A stretch of 64,000 bases of DNA from the NCBI RefSeq assembly GCF_904849725.1, contig NC_058524.1, positions 350,297,823 through 350,361,822 of the forward strand, written 5' to 3'. Positions 42,527 through 53,639 of the stretch are shown one piece after another (the first letter of the stretch is position 1; each line of letters begins with the position of its first letter). Origin of the DNA: Hordeum vulgare subsp. vulgare. Taxonomy: Eukaryota > Streptophyta > Magnoliopsida > Poales > Poaceae. The notes under the pieces were generated by a model. That model did not search any database. It worked only from the letters and a program-made list of their open reading frames with translations, and had not been told where the DNA came from. The position numbers and the translations under genes are program-made.

Positions 42527-43940
42527 TGAAAGTGCGTTATATCGACTAGAGGGGGGGGGGTGAATAGGAGATTTTTAGAATTTCATGACCGAGGAAATTC
42601 CTTTTGAGGAAATTCCTCACGGATGACTAACTTACAGTGGAAACAACAAAGGATCAGGAGTGCAAAGTTTCACTACAACAGTTTTTCAGGATGAGGAATA
42701 TGAAAACAGTTTGCACAGTAAGCAGGCATGCAGAAAACAGATGAGGATTAACTTGCGTGAAGAATTTGGGGTTGAGGAATTTCAGAGAAAGTCTTCAGCA
42801 AATTCTTCAAACAGTGACAGTGAAAATCATCAACACATAATCTAAGGAATACAAAGAGTTGAGGAATTAGAACCCGTTTCATAGCGAAGACAGTAGTTGA
42901 TGACCCAGTTCCAACTGCTGTGACAGTTGTACATCTGGTTTGGAGCAGCTTGGTATTGAAACCAAAAGACACACAGTCCCGGGACACACAGTCCCTACCG
43001 TATTCTCCTTGGGCTAAGAACACACAGTCCTCGCCCAACACTCGTGGTAAGTCTTCAGGGCAGACTTCCAAACCCTCACAAACTTGGTCACCCGGCGATC
43101 CACAATTGACTGCTGGATTGCTCTAGACCATGACACCTAACCGTCTGGAGGATGCACAGTCCTCAAAGGTAAAAGGCTTCAGTCCCACACAGGAACAACT
43201 TCTTCAGTGATGCTCAATCACTTGGTTTTCGGTTTGTGGTTTGGTGTTTGGGGTATTTCCTCACTGATGAATTACTCTCGACGACTCTGAGGAATTTGGG
43301 TTGCTCTTATGACAAGTGTCAGTTTCTAACGGAGCAGCCAACCAGCTAATGGTTGTGGGGGGCGGCTATTTATAGCCTGGGAGCATCCCGACATGATTTG
43401 ACATTAATGCCCTTAACTAATATGACCGTTGGTGTGGATAAGACCAATGATGTGGCGTGGCTATCGAAACGGTCGGGACCCTCAACTGTGAGAGTCCTCA
43501 TGTCACTCATATTCCTCACTTGAGGCTTTTGGTAGGATTAGGCTTGGATTAAGCATCATGAGGAAATTCATTCCAATGTGTTACCTTGACCCCCTTTAAC
43601 AGTACGGTGTTCCTATTACTCAAGTGTGAAGAAAACAAAACAGAAAGAGTAAATCTTCATGCTTCAAAGTCTTCAGAATGATTTTCTTCAGGACACACTG
43701 AATTCCTCAATTTCAATACCTTTATGAGGAATATCAATTTCATCACAAATTATTCACGATTCAAATCTTCAGCTTCAGACCAATTTCTTCAACCGAAGAT
43801 ATACATTTTTAGGGGTTGATATTCATCAAATATTTCAACCTCCTCAAATAGATCCTGTGTACACTCAAGAACACATTAGATACTTAACCTATAAGTCTTC
43901 AAACCACCAAAATCACTAAGGGGCACTAGATGCACTTACA
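42527..43940 (-). repeat. 3' LTR of the extra-ORF copia
   Basis: 1414 bp. On the minus strand it begins TGTAAGTGCATCTAGTGCC at 43940 and ends TATAACGCACTTTCA at 42527. It is preceded (43941-43957) by the purine tract ACCAAAAAGGGGGAGAT. It contains many TGAGGAAWTT/CTTCA motifs, including the palindrome TGAGGAAATTCCTCA at about 42607. Confidence 0.88.
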
Positions 43941-44442
43941 ATCTCCCCCTTTTTGGTGGTTGATGACAATTAGGTTAAGTCTTCAACAGGGATAAAAATA
44001 GGAAGTGTAAATCAAGATTCAGAGAGACTCCCCCTGAAGATGTGCATATCTTGAGGATTTTTCTTTTCACAGCAAATGCACATTGATGATTTATATCATG
44101 GAGATCTCCCCCTAAGTCTTGTAAACCATGCATACATACGACATATAGTATGGAGAAATTGAGGATGCATGATGACAAATGGTATCTGACGAATTCCAGC
44201 ATGCGTGCATTAAAATTTTGAGGAATAAGCATGCGAAGAAAAACGTTCAAAAGCGTTAGAGTACCATCGGGCTTAAGTTACAACTCATTACATAAACACT
44301 TCAGAAGAGCCAAGAGTTTGTAACTTAAATATAGTTCATAAGCCCCAAAATATCCCGCATGAAGACTAACTCTCAAGTTTCTCCCCCTTTGTCATCAAGT
44401 GACAAAAAGGGACAAACTGAGGACTAACGCCCGTGAAGACTT

Positions 44443-47400
44443 TCACTCCTTGGCAGTTGATGAAGATGCGTGAGGATTTTTGGGAGCAGTCTTCTTCCTT
44501 GGACCGGTGGCAGTGTCTTGTTGTTCTTCATCAGATTTAGCAGTGCGGAATGAAGAAAAAGAACTGTCCTCAAGGTCTGGAACTGGAATTGGCCTGAATT
44601 TCTTCTTTGGTGGCCACGACCAGTCAAAGGCTCGCACAAACTCCAATTCTTCATGTTCTGCCGGAGTCTTCAGATGAGCAAGTGTGGCCCAGGTGCGATC
44701 AAAAACCTCATGAAGATAATGATGGTTAAGCTTCATAGCATTCTGCGTTTCATTGAGGGTTTTCACAATGGTCCCAAATTGGTGTTTGACCCACTTGTGA
44801 TTCCGATCCACCTTCCGGTGAAGACTGAGAAGAAGCTCTCTGGTATTCAACACCCGAGGAGAAACATGACTTGGAACATGAGTCTCAGTGTCATCCCATG
44901 AAGAATATGCTTCGGGCTCTCTGAACTGGCCATCAAGGGGCCTACGGCCTTCATCGATGACAGACTTGCCTTTTCCTTCAACAGGCTCAAAAGTCTTCTT
45001 GTTGACCCTGATAGGAGGCATATAACCAAGATGGTTGTTGAAATCAGCGTGATAGTTGATGCCTGACCTTGTTCTGATGAATCTCATGATCCATGGAGCA
45101 TATGTCTTGTGGTCAAAAGGACACATTGCATTGTCGGCCAAAGTCCTCAAGAAGAAATCATGAATGTTGATGGGAATACCATGGATAATGTTGAAGAGGA
45201 TATTCTTCATGATGCCTACGACATCGTCGTCATCATCATGGCCCTTGATCGGCGCAAGAACACTGCAGAGGATTCTGTAAACAGTCCTTGGTTCATATTT
45301 GAGCTCATGGATGAGGAAAGTTGTTCTTGGTGGTTGCCCCTTAGCCAAATGCTTCATGAGGACTTCCATCATCTTGTTAGGCAGCTCACGCTCATCATAA
45401 AGCTTCACGGCCTGCTCTGAGGGAATTGACACTGGTAGTTCACGCAATAGCTCAATGGCAGGAGCCTTGTAGTGTGTTGTTTGCGTCATCCAGTCAAACA
45501 CCCATGTGTTGATGTCTGTGGGATCTCCTGATATGTGAAGAGTGACATAAAATTGAAGAATGAGCTCACTGTTCCAATCACAGATATCTGAGCACATTGG
45601 GGAGAGTCCAGCTTCATGAAGGACGTTGAGGACTTCACGTTGAGGAATGTCGTCAATTGGAGCATCCTGTTGAGGGTTTTGCTCCGGAGGAGGAATGGGT
45701 TCATCCTGAGCCTCAGCTTGAGGATTTTTCTCACGAGGAGGAGGAGTTGGGTCAACCTGATCCTCAGGTTGAGGATTTTGCTCAGGACCGTGACTTTCAT
45801 CAGGCTGAGGATTTTCACTTTGTTCTTCCTCAGCTTGCTTGGTGACAGAGCCAGATTCATCAGTTGGTGCAGCTAATCCTTGTGCAGTTTCCTCATGAGG
45901 AATGGAAGGCTGAGGACTATCGTCAATGCGAATCTCCTCGTCAGTATGTTCCTCAGATTCATCATCCTTCATTTCCTCGTTTGGCCCTTGCTCCTGGTCT
46001 TCGCTTGCGAAGGTAACCATTTGGTAAGGAGTGCTGTTAAGAGGCACATGATCCAGAGGAGCATTTTCTTCAAGTGCTTTGAGGCGCTTGGCCTCAGTGT
46101 GTTCTTCTGCTGAAGAGGCTTTTCTCTTCGTGGCTTCCTTTTCAGCAGCCCTTGTCTTTTTCACGTCTGATGTAGACGGAGTCATCTTCTTCACCTTTGA
46201 AGCTTTTGGTGAAGGTGTTTTCTCAGCAGAGACATTTTCATCAGCTCGCTTTGAGGAATCAGCTGGAGCAGAGTCATCAGCTGGCTTTGAAGCAGCAGCT
46301 GGAACAAATTCATCAGCTACCTTTGAAGCAGCAGCTGGAGCAGAGTTAGTCTCACCAGCTGTAGCACATTCATCAGCTGGATTTTCCGTGGTAATTTCCT
46401 CAATTGCTGGTTCATCCACACGGCTTCCTTGAGGGATTTCCTCAGCATGAGCAGTTTCATCAACTGGTTCTTCAATCAGAGGCTGAGGAGTTGGTACTGG
46501 AGGGGCAGCCTTCTTGTTGCAGTTGTCAATAGCTTCAGTGGCAAGTTTGATGAAACTGCTTTTGAGACTTGGACAGTCAGAAAGCTTGGAGTACTTGTCT
46601 GTCAAAGTCTTCAACTCAGCCTGTGTTGACACAAGGGCATCTGGCGTCAGGTTCAGGAGATTCTTCCTGAGGAATTTCTCCTTTTTGAGCTTGGCAACCT
46701 TGGCCGGCTTGGCTTGCTGCTCCTTCCACTTGGCCTCGTTGATGAATGTGGCCACCATGTGGCTGATGCGTGGGGGAAGTTTCAAATCATCAAGTGGAGT
46801 GTTGGGGTCCTCATACCAGATGTTGATGTAGTCGAAGAGGACTTTTGGGTCCATGGCCAGAGGAATGGAGCTGCCAGAAGCTTGAGCTATCCTCTCTTGC
46901 TTGTTTCTGATCATTGCTTGCAGAGTTTCATCATCAAATTCATCACTACCTTCTGATGCAGAAGGGACCGTGATGATTTTTCTTGGGCTCGATCTTGTTC
47001 CTCTCCGAGCAGTCACCTTAGTCTTCAGAGGAGTTGGTGAACACTTTGTCTCCGAGCTTGTTGCAGATGGGAGTGAGGAGCTGGAGGCAGCGGGCAGTGG
47101 CTTCACTATCGGCTTCTGTTCAGGCTTTGAAGCCTGTGGTGGTGCTGAGGGTTTTGGCGCTGATGGTGTTGGTGCTGATGCTGGAGCTGTTTTCTCTTGA
47201 TGCTTTGAAGCCTTTGGTTTTGGTGGCACAAACTTCTGTTGAGGAATTGTCGTACCAGAAGTCTCAGCAGCAGAGGAAGTAGCGGCAGTTGAAGCAGCAG
47301 CAGATGATTCGTTGAATTTCCTCACAGCAGCCTATGCCTGCTTCTTGAGCTTTGACAAGTGTTTTGCCTTTTCATCAGGATAATCATCAAGTGTTTTGAG

Positions 47401-47802
47401 GCTTGAGGGATCTGCTGCTTGAAAGTCCTCAAGTGGAGCCCATTTGCCAGGAGGCTTCAGAGCGAATTTCTTCGCATATTTGGGAGTGACGAATCTGTAC
47501 TCCTTCCACTCCTTAGCCCATCGGCGTTCTATCTTCTGAAGCCTGATTTTTCTCTTGGGCATAGTTTCATTTTCATCAAGAGTGCAGTAATCCAGGTATA
47601 TATCCTCAGGGATATCTATGATAGTGTTTTGCTCAAGTTTCTTGCCTCCCTTTTGCTTCCTTTCATCCTCCATTTCCTTCAGCTGAGGATTTTGCTGATG
47701 AGATTGAACTCTTGAGGATTCTGATGAGACTTGAAGATTTTCTTCAAGAAATGCGGCAAATGAGTTAATTTGATGAGAACCAAGAGATTCATCAGCTGAC
47801 AT
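44443..47802 (-). pseudogene. Extra 3' ORF of the copia (env-like position), one TAG stop
   Basis: ATG at 47802-47800 opens a frame of 1120 codons ending at 44443, broken only by one TAG (47332-47334, context AAGCAGGCATAGGCT). Residues 1-156 are charged, with 'KIRLQKIERRWAKEWKEY'. About 160-330 is Ser/Pro/Ala/Lys-rich. The middle is an acidic Glu/Pro/Gln repeat-rich part (ENPQPDESHGPEQNPQPEDQ style). The last 350 residues are folded-looking: 'FLIHELKYEPRTVYRILCSV', 'IIHGIPINIHDFFLRTL', then a basic-aromatic tail 'DWSWPPKKKFRPIPVPD'. The folded part resembles PF20167-type 'putative plant transposon protein' domains (inference). No signal peptide or transmembrane helix is visible, so an envelope role is not supported. 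Confidence 0.75.
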
Positions 47803-47810
47803 GTGTGTAC

Positions 47811-48147
47811 CTGTGAACAGAGTATAGTTGCGAGGAATTTGGAGAGGTCATATGCGTTCTCAGATTTGAAGAAAATGAAAGATTTTGACAGTTGAGGAAT
47901 TTGACCAGTGGTTGAGGAATTTTCCTAAGCATACTGTTCTTGGCTTCCAGAGTTGTACATATCCGAAAATTCGCACAACTGAGGAATCTCATGAAAATCT
48001 TAGATGCTTAGTGAAGTTCATCAATAGTTTGGTGATAGGCAGTGTTTGAGGGAAAGTAACGGATGGATTCTTGAGGAAAAACAGATTTCACATCTCAGAG
48101 GTAAAATAGTAGATCAAACTTGCTGTAAAAATAGGGTTTTTATTTAC
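47811..48147 (-). other. Possible leader intron of the extra ORF
   Basis: On the minus strand a donor (CTAGG|GTAAATA at 48147) and an acceptor (TTCACAG ending at 47811) flank 337 AT-rich bases. The ATG lies eight bases after the acceptor. Consensus only; no transcript evidence. Confidence 0.4.
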
Positions 48148-48417
48148 CCTAGATGGCACGCACGAAGAACAGAGAAGAGTAGCAGTAGAAGCTCTTTCGG
48201 TGCATGTCCAATGTGCCCTAACTCGGCAGCAGAGGACGTCTACGGCGGCGGCGGATGAGGATGGTCCGACTCCGGCGTGGTTTCAGCGACGGAAAAGTCG
48301 AGGCAGTGAAGCTCTTCTTCACCGGCGTCGAGACTTCCAACGGTGGCGCTAGGGTTCGGAGCTTTGCTGTAGCAGGAGGGCGATGGAACGAAGAAGATTT
48401 TACCGAGGGAGATGGGG

Positions 48418-48431
48418 ACATATTTATAGCC
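48418..48431 (-). promoter_or_regulatory. TATA box upstream of the extra ORF
   Basis: Minus-strand GGCTATAAATATG, followed by a C/T-rich, GC-rich leader containing AACCCTAGCGCC, typical of plant 5' UTRs. It is about 620 bases upstream of the ATG, in the spacer between pol and the extra ORF, so it is distinct from the LTR promoter. Confidence 0.6.
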
Positions 48432-49141
48432 ATGTGGTAACTGTTGGCACGGAAATATCGGACCAAATAGCCCCTGCCTATACGACTCCGCGGGACACGT
48501 GTAGCTCACGAGAGAAGTGGTGGAGATCGTGGTTATCCGAACGAGGAAAGTGGGGTTCAGTTACTATGCATTAAAAAAACATTTTGGAAGATTTGAGGAT
48601 TTTGCTACAAAATCATCAGCTGACAAGGATGCAGTGAGGATTTTGAACAAACTTTCAAGTAGAACGCATAAGAAGAATTGAATAGACTGGATGAGAATAG
48701 CATAGAGGGAAAGTAGGGTCTAATCACATTCACTTAGATGAAATATAAACTTGAAGAAATAGCTATAAGTGAATGTTGTTGCGGACTTAAGATCTGAGTC
48801 TATCTAGGTAAACGAAAATCATCACTATGATGAATTTCAGTTTTGAAGAAAAATGATTTTTTTGAGGAACAACTGTTTTGAAGAAAATCAAATTTTGAAG
48901 AAATGAAACTTTGAAGAAATTCAACTTGAGGAATTTCACGTTGGCGGTGGCGTGACCCACCATATAAGAATGTTGATTACAGACGCCGCATACAATTGTC
49001 GTAGGGCCCTAACAATCAATTTCTTCGTTGATTTCTTCACACTCAGAGTGATATTCTTCATTAGTTGAAGAAAATCGATTCATCATGTGTTGCACATCTA
49101 AGTCATCAATTCTGGATAAGTGTTAGGATGTGTGCATGTTT
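48432..49141 (-). other. Spacer between pol and the extra-ORF promoter
   Basis: About 0.7 kb without coding signal. It is A/T-rich with repeated TTGAAGAAAT and TTGAGGAATTTC motifs, and would be the upstream promoter region of the extra ORF. Confidence 0.5.
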
Positions 49142-49801
49142 TTACAAAACATTTGAAGACTCTAAGATATTTAGCTCACATCGCAACTTGCAAAACCTTT
49201 TCTCATCCAAGGGCTTAGTGAAGATATCTGCCAGTTGATCATCAGTCTTCACATGGTCGATGAGGATATTTCCCTTGAGGAAATGGTCCCGAAGAAAATG
49301 ATGACGAATCTGGATGTGCATGGTCTTCGAGTGCTGTACTGGGTTGTATGCAATCTTGATTGCACTCTCACTGTCGCAGTAGAGAGGCACATTCTTCATG
49401 TTGATGCCGTAGTCCTTGAGGGTTTGCTTCATCCATAGCAACTGAGCACAGCATGAACCAGCAGCAATGTACTCAGCTTCAGCAGTGGAGAGTGATACGC
49501 AATTCTGCTTCTTTGAGGACCAGCAAACTAGTGATCTTCCGAGGAAATGACATGTGCCAGAGGTTGACTTGCGATCCACACGGTCACCAGCATAGTCAGA
49601 ATCAGAATAGCCTACGAGATGAAGATTTGAGCCCTTGGGGTACCATAATCCTAGTGTTGGTGTGTGAGCTAAGTATTGAAGAATATGTTTCACAGCCTTA
49701 TGGTGTGATTCCTTCGGTTTTGCTTGAAAACATGCACACATGCAAACACTAAGCATTATATATGGCCTAGATGCACATAAATACAATAAAGAGCCAATCA
49801 T
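49142..49801 (-). pseudogene. Copia RNase H with RT C-terminus
   Basis: Open for 219 codons: 'SLLYLCASRPYIMLSVCMCA', then RNase H acidic motifs 'YSDSDYAGDRVDRKSTSG', 'SLSTAEAEYIAAGSCCAQLL', 'LYCDSESAIKIAYNPV' and the tail '[17 protein letters not shown]'. The four acidic residues expected are present, so this domain is the best preserved part of pol. It is out of frame with the RT piece upstream. Confidence 0.9.
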
Positions 49802-49934
49802 AGAGCGATATACCTGCTGATCGAATTCTTTACCATTTTAGTCAATGCAGAGATGGCCGTTGGTAGGTATTGGAGTATTCGCACCTTTGCATTCATGCAT
49901 GTCGAATTTCTCAGAACATCCTTGAGGTATTTCC

Positions 49935-50357
49935 TCAGAACATCCTTGAGGTATTTCTCCTGTGATATGAAGATGCCATTGCGTTGTTGACAAATTTTAG
50001 CTCCCCCATCATAGACATCTGATATTCTTCACTCATCATGTAAGCAAATTCATCACTGTATCGTTTGTGAGTACATCCAAATATAATGTCATCGACATAT
50101 ATCTGGCACACAAATAGCTCATTATCATAGGATTTAGTGAAAAGAGTTGGATCGAGTGAACCAGGTTTGAAGCCTTTCTTCATGAGGAATTCCTTCAATG
50201 TATCATACCATGCCCGAGGGGCTTGCTTGAGACCATAGAGCACCTTTTTGAGTCTGAAGACTTTGTCTGGATTCTTTGCATCCTCAAAACCTCGGGGCTG
50301 AGCAACATATACTTCTTCCTCAAGCTTACCACTGAGGAATGCACTTTTCACATCCAT
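49935..50357 (-). pseudogene. Copia reverse transcriptase core
   Basis: Motifs: '[18 protein letters not shown]', '[16 protein letters not shown]' and the catalytic '[11 protein letters not shown]' (about 50080-50112). The frame is lost near 50000, at '[14 protein letters not shown]', where 'KFFLGLQIKQ' is usual; a 24-bp tandem duplication (AACATCCTTGAGGTATTTC repeated) lies at 49913-49960. Confidence 0.88.
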
Positions 50358-50449
50358 TTGATATAAGATGATGTTATGATGATTAGCATAAGCAAGTAGT
50401 ATTCGAATAGCTTCAAGTCTAGCAAGAGGTGCAAAAGTTTCATCAAAAT

Positions 50450-51139
50450 CTATTCCTTCAACTTGGTGTAGCCTTGGGCTACAAGTCGTTCCTTATTCCT
50501 CACCACTTGACCATCCTCATCTTGCTTGTTTCGGAAAATCCACTTGGTTCCGATGATATTGTGCTTGCGAGGATCTGGTTGTTTGACGAGCTCCCATACG
50601 TCATTCAGCTTGAATTGAAGAAGTTTGTCTTGCATAGCTTGGATCCACTCCGGTTCTAGGAAAGCCTCAGCAACTTTTGAGGGTTCTGTGACAGATACAA
50701 AGGAGAAATGCCCACAAAAGTTAACTAAGTGTGAAGCTTTTGAGCGAGTGAGAGGACCTGGCGCATTGATGTCATTGAGGATTTTGTGAAGTTCGACTTC
50801 ATTTGCAATCCTCGGATGAGCAGGTTGAGGATTTCGGCTGGGCTGACGAATTGGTTCTGGAGCAATTTCCTCAGGAGCACCTTCTTGATTTTCATCAGTG
50901 ATGGGGATGATTTCTTCATCAATTTCCTCAGTGGGAACAATGTTTTCAGTAGGTTTGAGATTTATTGCTTCCTCAGGAGACAACTTATCTGGATCAGAAG
51001 GCAATTGCTCTCTTTCCGAGCCATTAGTTTCATCAAACCACACATCTACAGTCTCAACAACTTTATTGTGATAGTTGTTGAAGACTCTGTAGGTGTGCGA
51101 GTCCTTTCCATAACCGAGCATAAAACCCTCATGTGCCAT
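50450..51139 (-). pseudogene. Copia pol linker and RT N-terminus
   Basis: It starts with the end of the integrase C-terminal region ('GFMLGYGKDSHTYRVFN'), passes through a variable acidic linker, and enters the RT N-terminus ('DVWELVKQPDPRKHNIIGTK', '[14 protein letters not shown]'). A one-base loss near 50460 shifts the frame ('YTKLKE' stop where '[10 protein letters not shown]' follows in relatives). Confidence 0.85.
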
Positions 51140-51337
51140 AGGTGCAAACTTTGAGCTATGGTGAGGATCTCTAATCCAACATTTTGCACCGAAGACTTTG
51201 AAATAACTTACATTGGGTTTCTTATCAGTCAGGAGTTCATATGAGGTTTTCTTGAGGAATTTGTGAAGATATACCCTGTTGATGATATGGTATGCAGTGT
51301 TGATTGCTTCAGGCCAAAAGCGACGAGGAGTCTGATA

Positions 51338-52162
51338 TTATTCAAGCATGGTTCTTGCCATCTCAACCAGAGTCATGTTCTTCCTTTCGATGACACCATT
51401 CTGTTGAGGAGTATACAGAGCAGATAATTCGTGAGTAATACCAAGTTGATCAAGATAATCATCAAGACCAGTGTTTTTGAACTCTGTTCCGTTATCACTC
51501 CTGATATGTTTGATCTTGATGCCGAAGTTCGTCGAGGCCCTTGAAGAAAATCGTTTGAATATTTCCTGCACTTCAGTTTTATATAAGATGATATGCACCC
51601 ATGTATATCTGGAGTAATCATCAACTATGACGAAGCCATATAAATATGTTGCATTTGTTAGTGTGGCATAGTGAGTAGGTCCAAATAGATCCATGTGAAG
51701 CAATTCGAATGGACGAGTAGTGGTCATGATAATCTTCGAGGGATGCTTGGATCTGGTCATTTTCCCAGATTCACATGCACCGCAGAGATGATCCTTGAGG
51801 AATTTGACTGATTCGATACCGATGACATGCTTCTTCTTCGCGAGCGTGTGCAAATTCCTCATGCCTGCATGACCGAGTCTTCTATGCCACATCCACCCTT
51901 CTGAGGTTTTTGCTAGTAAGCAAGTGGCTGGTTGAGGACCTGTAGAGAAATCAACAATGTACAAATCCCCTCTTCTGACACCTTCGAAGACTTTGGATTT
52001 GTCAGATTCCATGATCACAACACATATATATCTACCAAAGATAACAATCATATCAAGATCACAAAGCATCGAGACTGACATGAGGTTAAATCCAAGGGAT
52101 TCAACAAGCATCACTTTGTCCGTATGCCTATCCTTGGAAATAGCCACTTTGCCAAGTCCCAA
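51338..52162 (-). pseudogene. Copia integrase (GAG-pre-integrase plus catalytic core)
   Basis: Zinc-binding region: 'WMWHRRLGHAGMRNLHTLA' and 'LCGACESGKMTRSKHP' supply HHCC. Catalytic residues: Asp in 'LLHMDLFGP', Asp in 'IRSDNGTEFKN', Glu in 'QQNGVIERKNMTLVEMAR'. The frame continues to a stop at 51338, short of the C-terminal domain, which resumes after one or more changes near 51139-51338. Confidence 0.9.
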
Positions 52163-52515
52163 TACCTTGCTTTTACCTTTGTCAGCATATGTGATTTGCT
52201 TCAGAGGTTATGAAATTAGTGGCATATTCATCAGCAAGCTTTTATCACCAGTCATGTGATATGTGCCGCCACTATCAAGAACCCACTCAGTACTCTTGGG
52301 TTTGTCATCCTGCAGATGAATTAGTACAGCTTACCATCTCATATATTTCAGATTTGAAGAATATGATATCAATTTCATCATAACAGAACTATAAGGACGT
52401 GTGAAATATTTCTATTTCATCAATATTAGCTTGCGTCCTATCAAGCATTTCCTCAGGTCTCCAGCAAATTCTTCAGATGATGATTTTCATCTGGAGACCT
52501 GACCTGCACAAGTGA

Positions 52516-53448
52516 TTAGTTCAATTTCTTCACCACCCACATCTGAAGGGGTGGTAAAGCATTCATCATCCCGCAAGCACCATATGAGAAATGAGGCATT
52601 GAAGCTAATGAACTTCTCTTAGCAGTAGGGGGGTTAAAGTACTCATATGAATATGCAGAGAACTGGTTTGAGGATTTATGAACATAATGATTTGAAGAGT
52701 AACACTCATATTCATATTCCTTGTAGTTTCCCTGCATGTTAGAAGCATTAGCATGGGTACGAGCATAATTTTGACCAGTTGAGGATTTTGGTCCTCCTGA
52801 GGAATTTGATCTGGGGTTCAAATTCTTCATCGGTGATGTCATGAGGACATTGACCTGAAGATTTCCAAGAAAACTTTTGGGAACCCAGATTTTCCTCAAG
52901 GGAGGGCCATTCTTGCAGTTAGTTCCAACATATCGAGCAAATACTTCACCATATTTTTTTGAACAGTTTATAGTTGGAGTCAAATGACTCATCTGAGGAA
53001 TAGGATAATTCACATGAAAAGCCAGTTAGATTGGATGGATCAAAAGGAGGCCCAGTAGCAGCAACCCATGAGGTTTTGGGATACTGCTCAGGTTCCAATA
53101 AGATCCATCAGCATTCAATTTCCTCTCAAAGGCAATTCCTTCTTTCCTCGGGTTCCTGTTCAAGATCTGCTTTTTGAGCACATCACAAAGGATTTGATGT
53201 CCTTTGAGGCTTTTTTATATGCCTGTCACATACAATTCCTTCAGCCCTGCATTTTCATTGGTGACCTTTGTGTTTTCCTCAAGTGAGGAATTTGACACTA
53301 CAGGAGCAGTTGAAGAATTTGTAGCAATTGAAGCATTTGATGATTCTGGTGTAGAATTAGCAGTTTCACGTTCAATGCGTTTAAGCCATGGATGAATGAA
53401 TTCAGCTTGACCAGCGCTGATCTGTTGATGGTGGATGTTGCATGGCAA
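52516..53448 (-). pseudogene. Copia gag remnant and gag-pol linker
   Basis: Pieces in at least two frames: 'MPCNIHHQQISAGQAEFIHP' (53448 leftward), then 'GIAFERKLNADGSYWKPEQY' (about 53040-53140), then 'YGEVFARYVGTNCKNGPPLR' and 'KIWVPKSFLGNLQVNVL'. These are typical of Sirevirus gag-to-protease linkers. A clean CX2CX4HX4C knuckle is not seen; 'ECYSSNHYVHKSSNQ' may be its remnant. The 5' end is missing. Confidence 0.7.
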
Positions 53449-53639
53449 TGTATCTTGGAAAGGCTATGGAATTCCTTAATAGGTAGGTATCGTGGCTGTT
53501 TTGAGGAAAGATATAATGAGGCTTATGTATGACAGAGTGTATAATGTCATGGGTTTGGATGCACCGGTGGAGTTTGCACGAACTCTCAATGTGAGAAAGG
53601 GCAATGCACGGTACCGAAGAGGCTAGCAAAATATGAATG

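Noticed and set aside
44480..47282. Plus-strand ORFs opposite the copia extra ORF (for example 46079-46432, 46901-47200)
   Set aside because: Antisense shadows of the low-complexity acidic/Pro-rich coding strand; no start context or domain.
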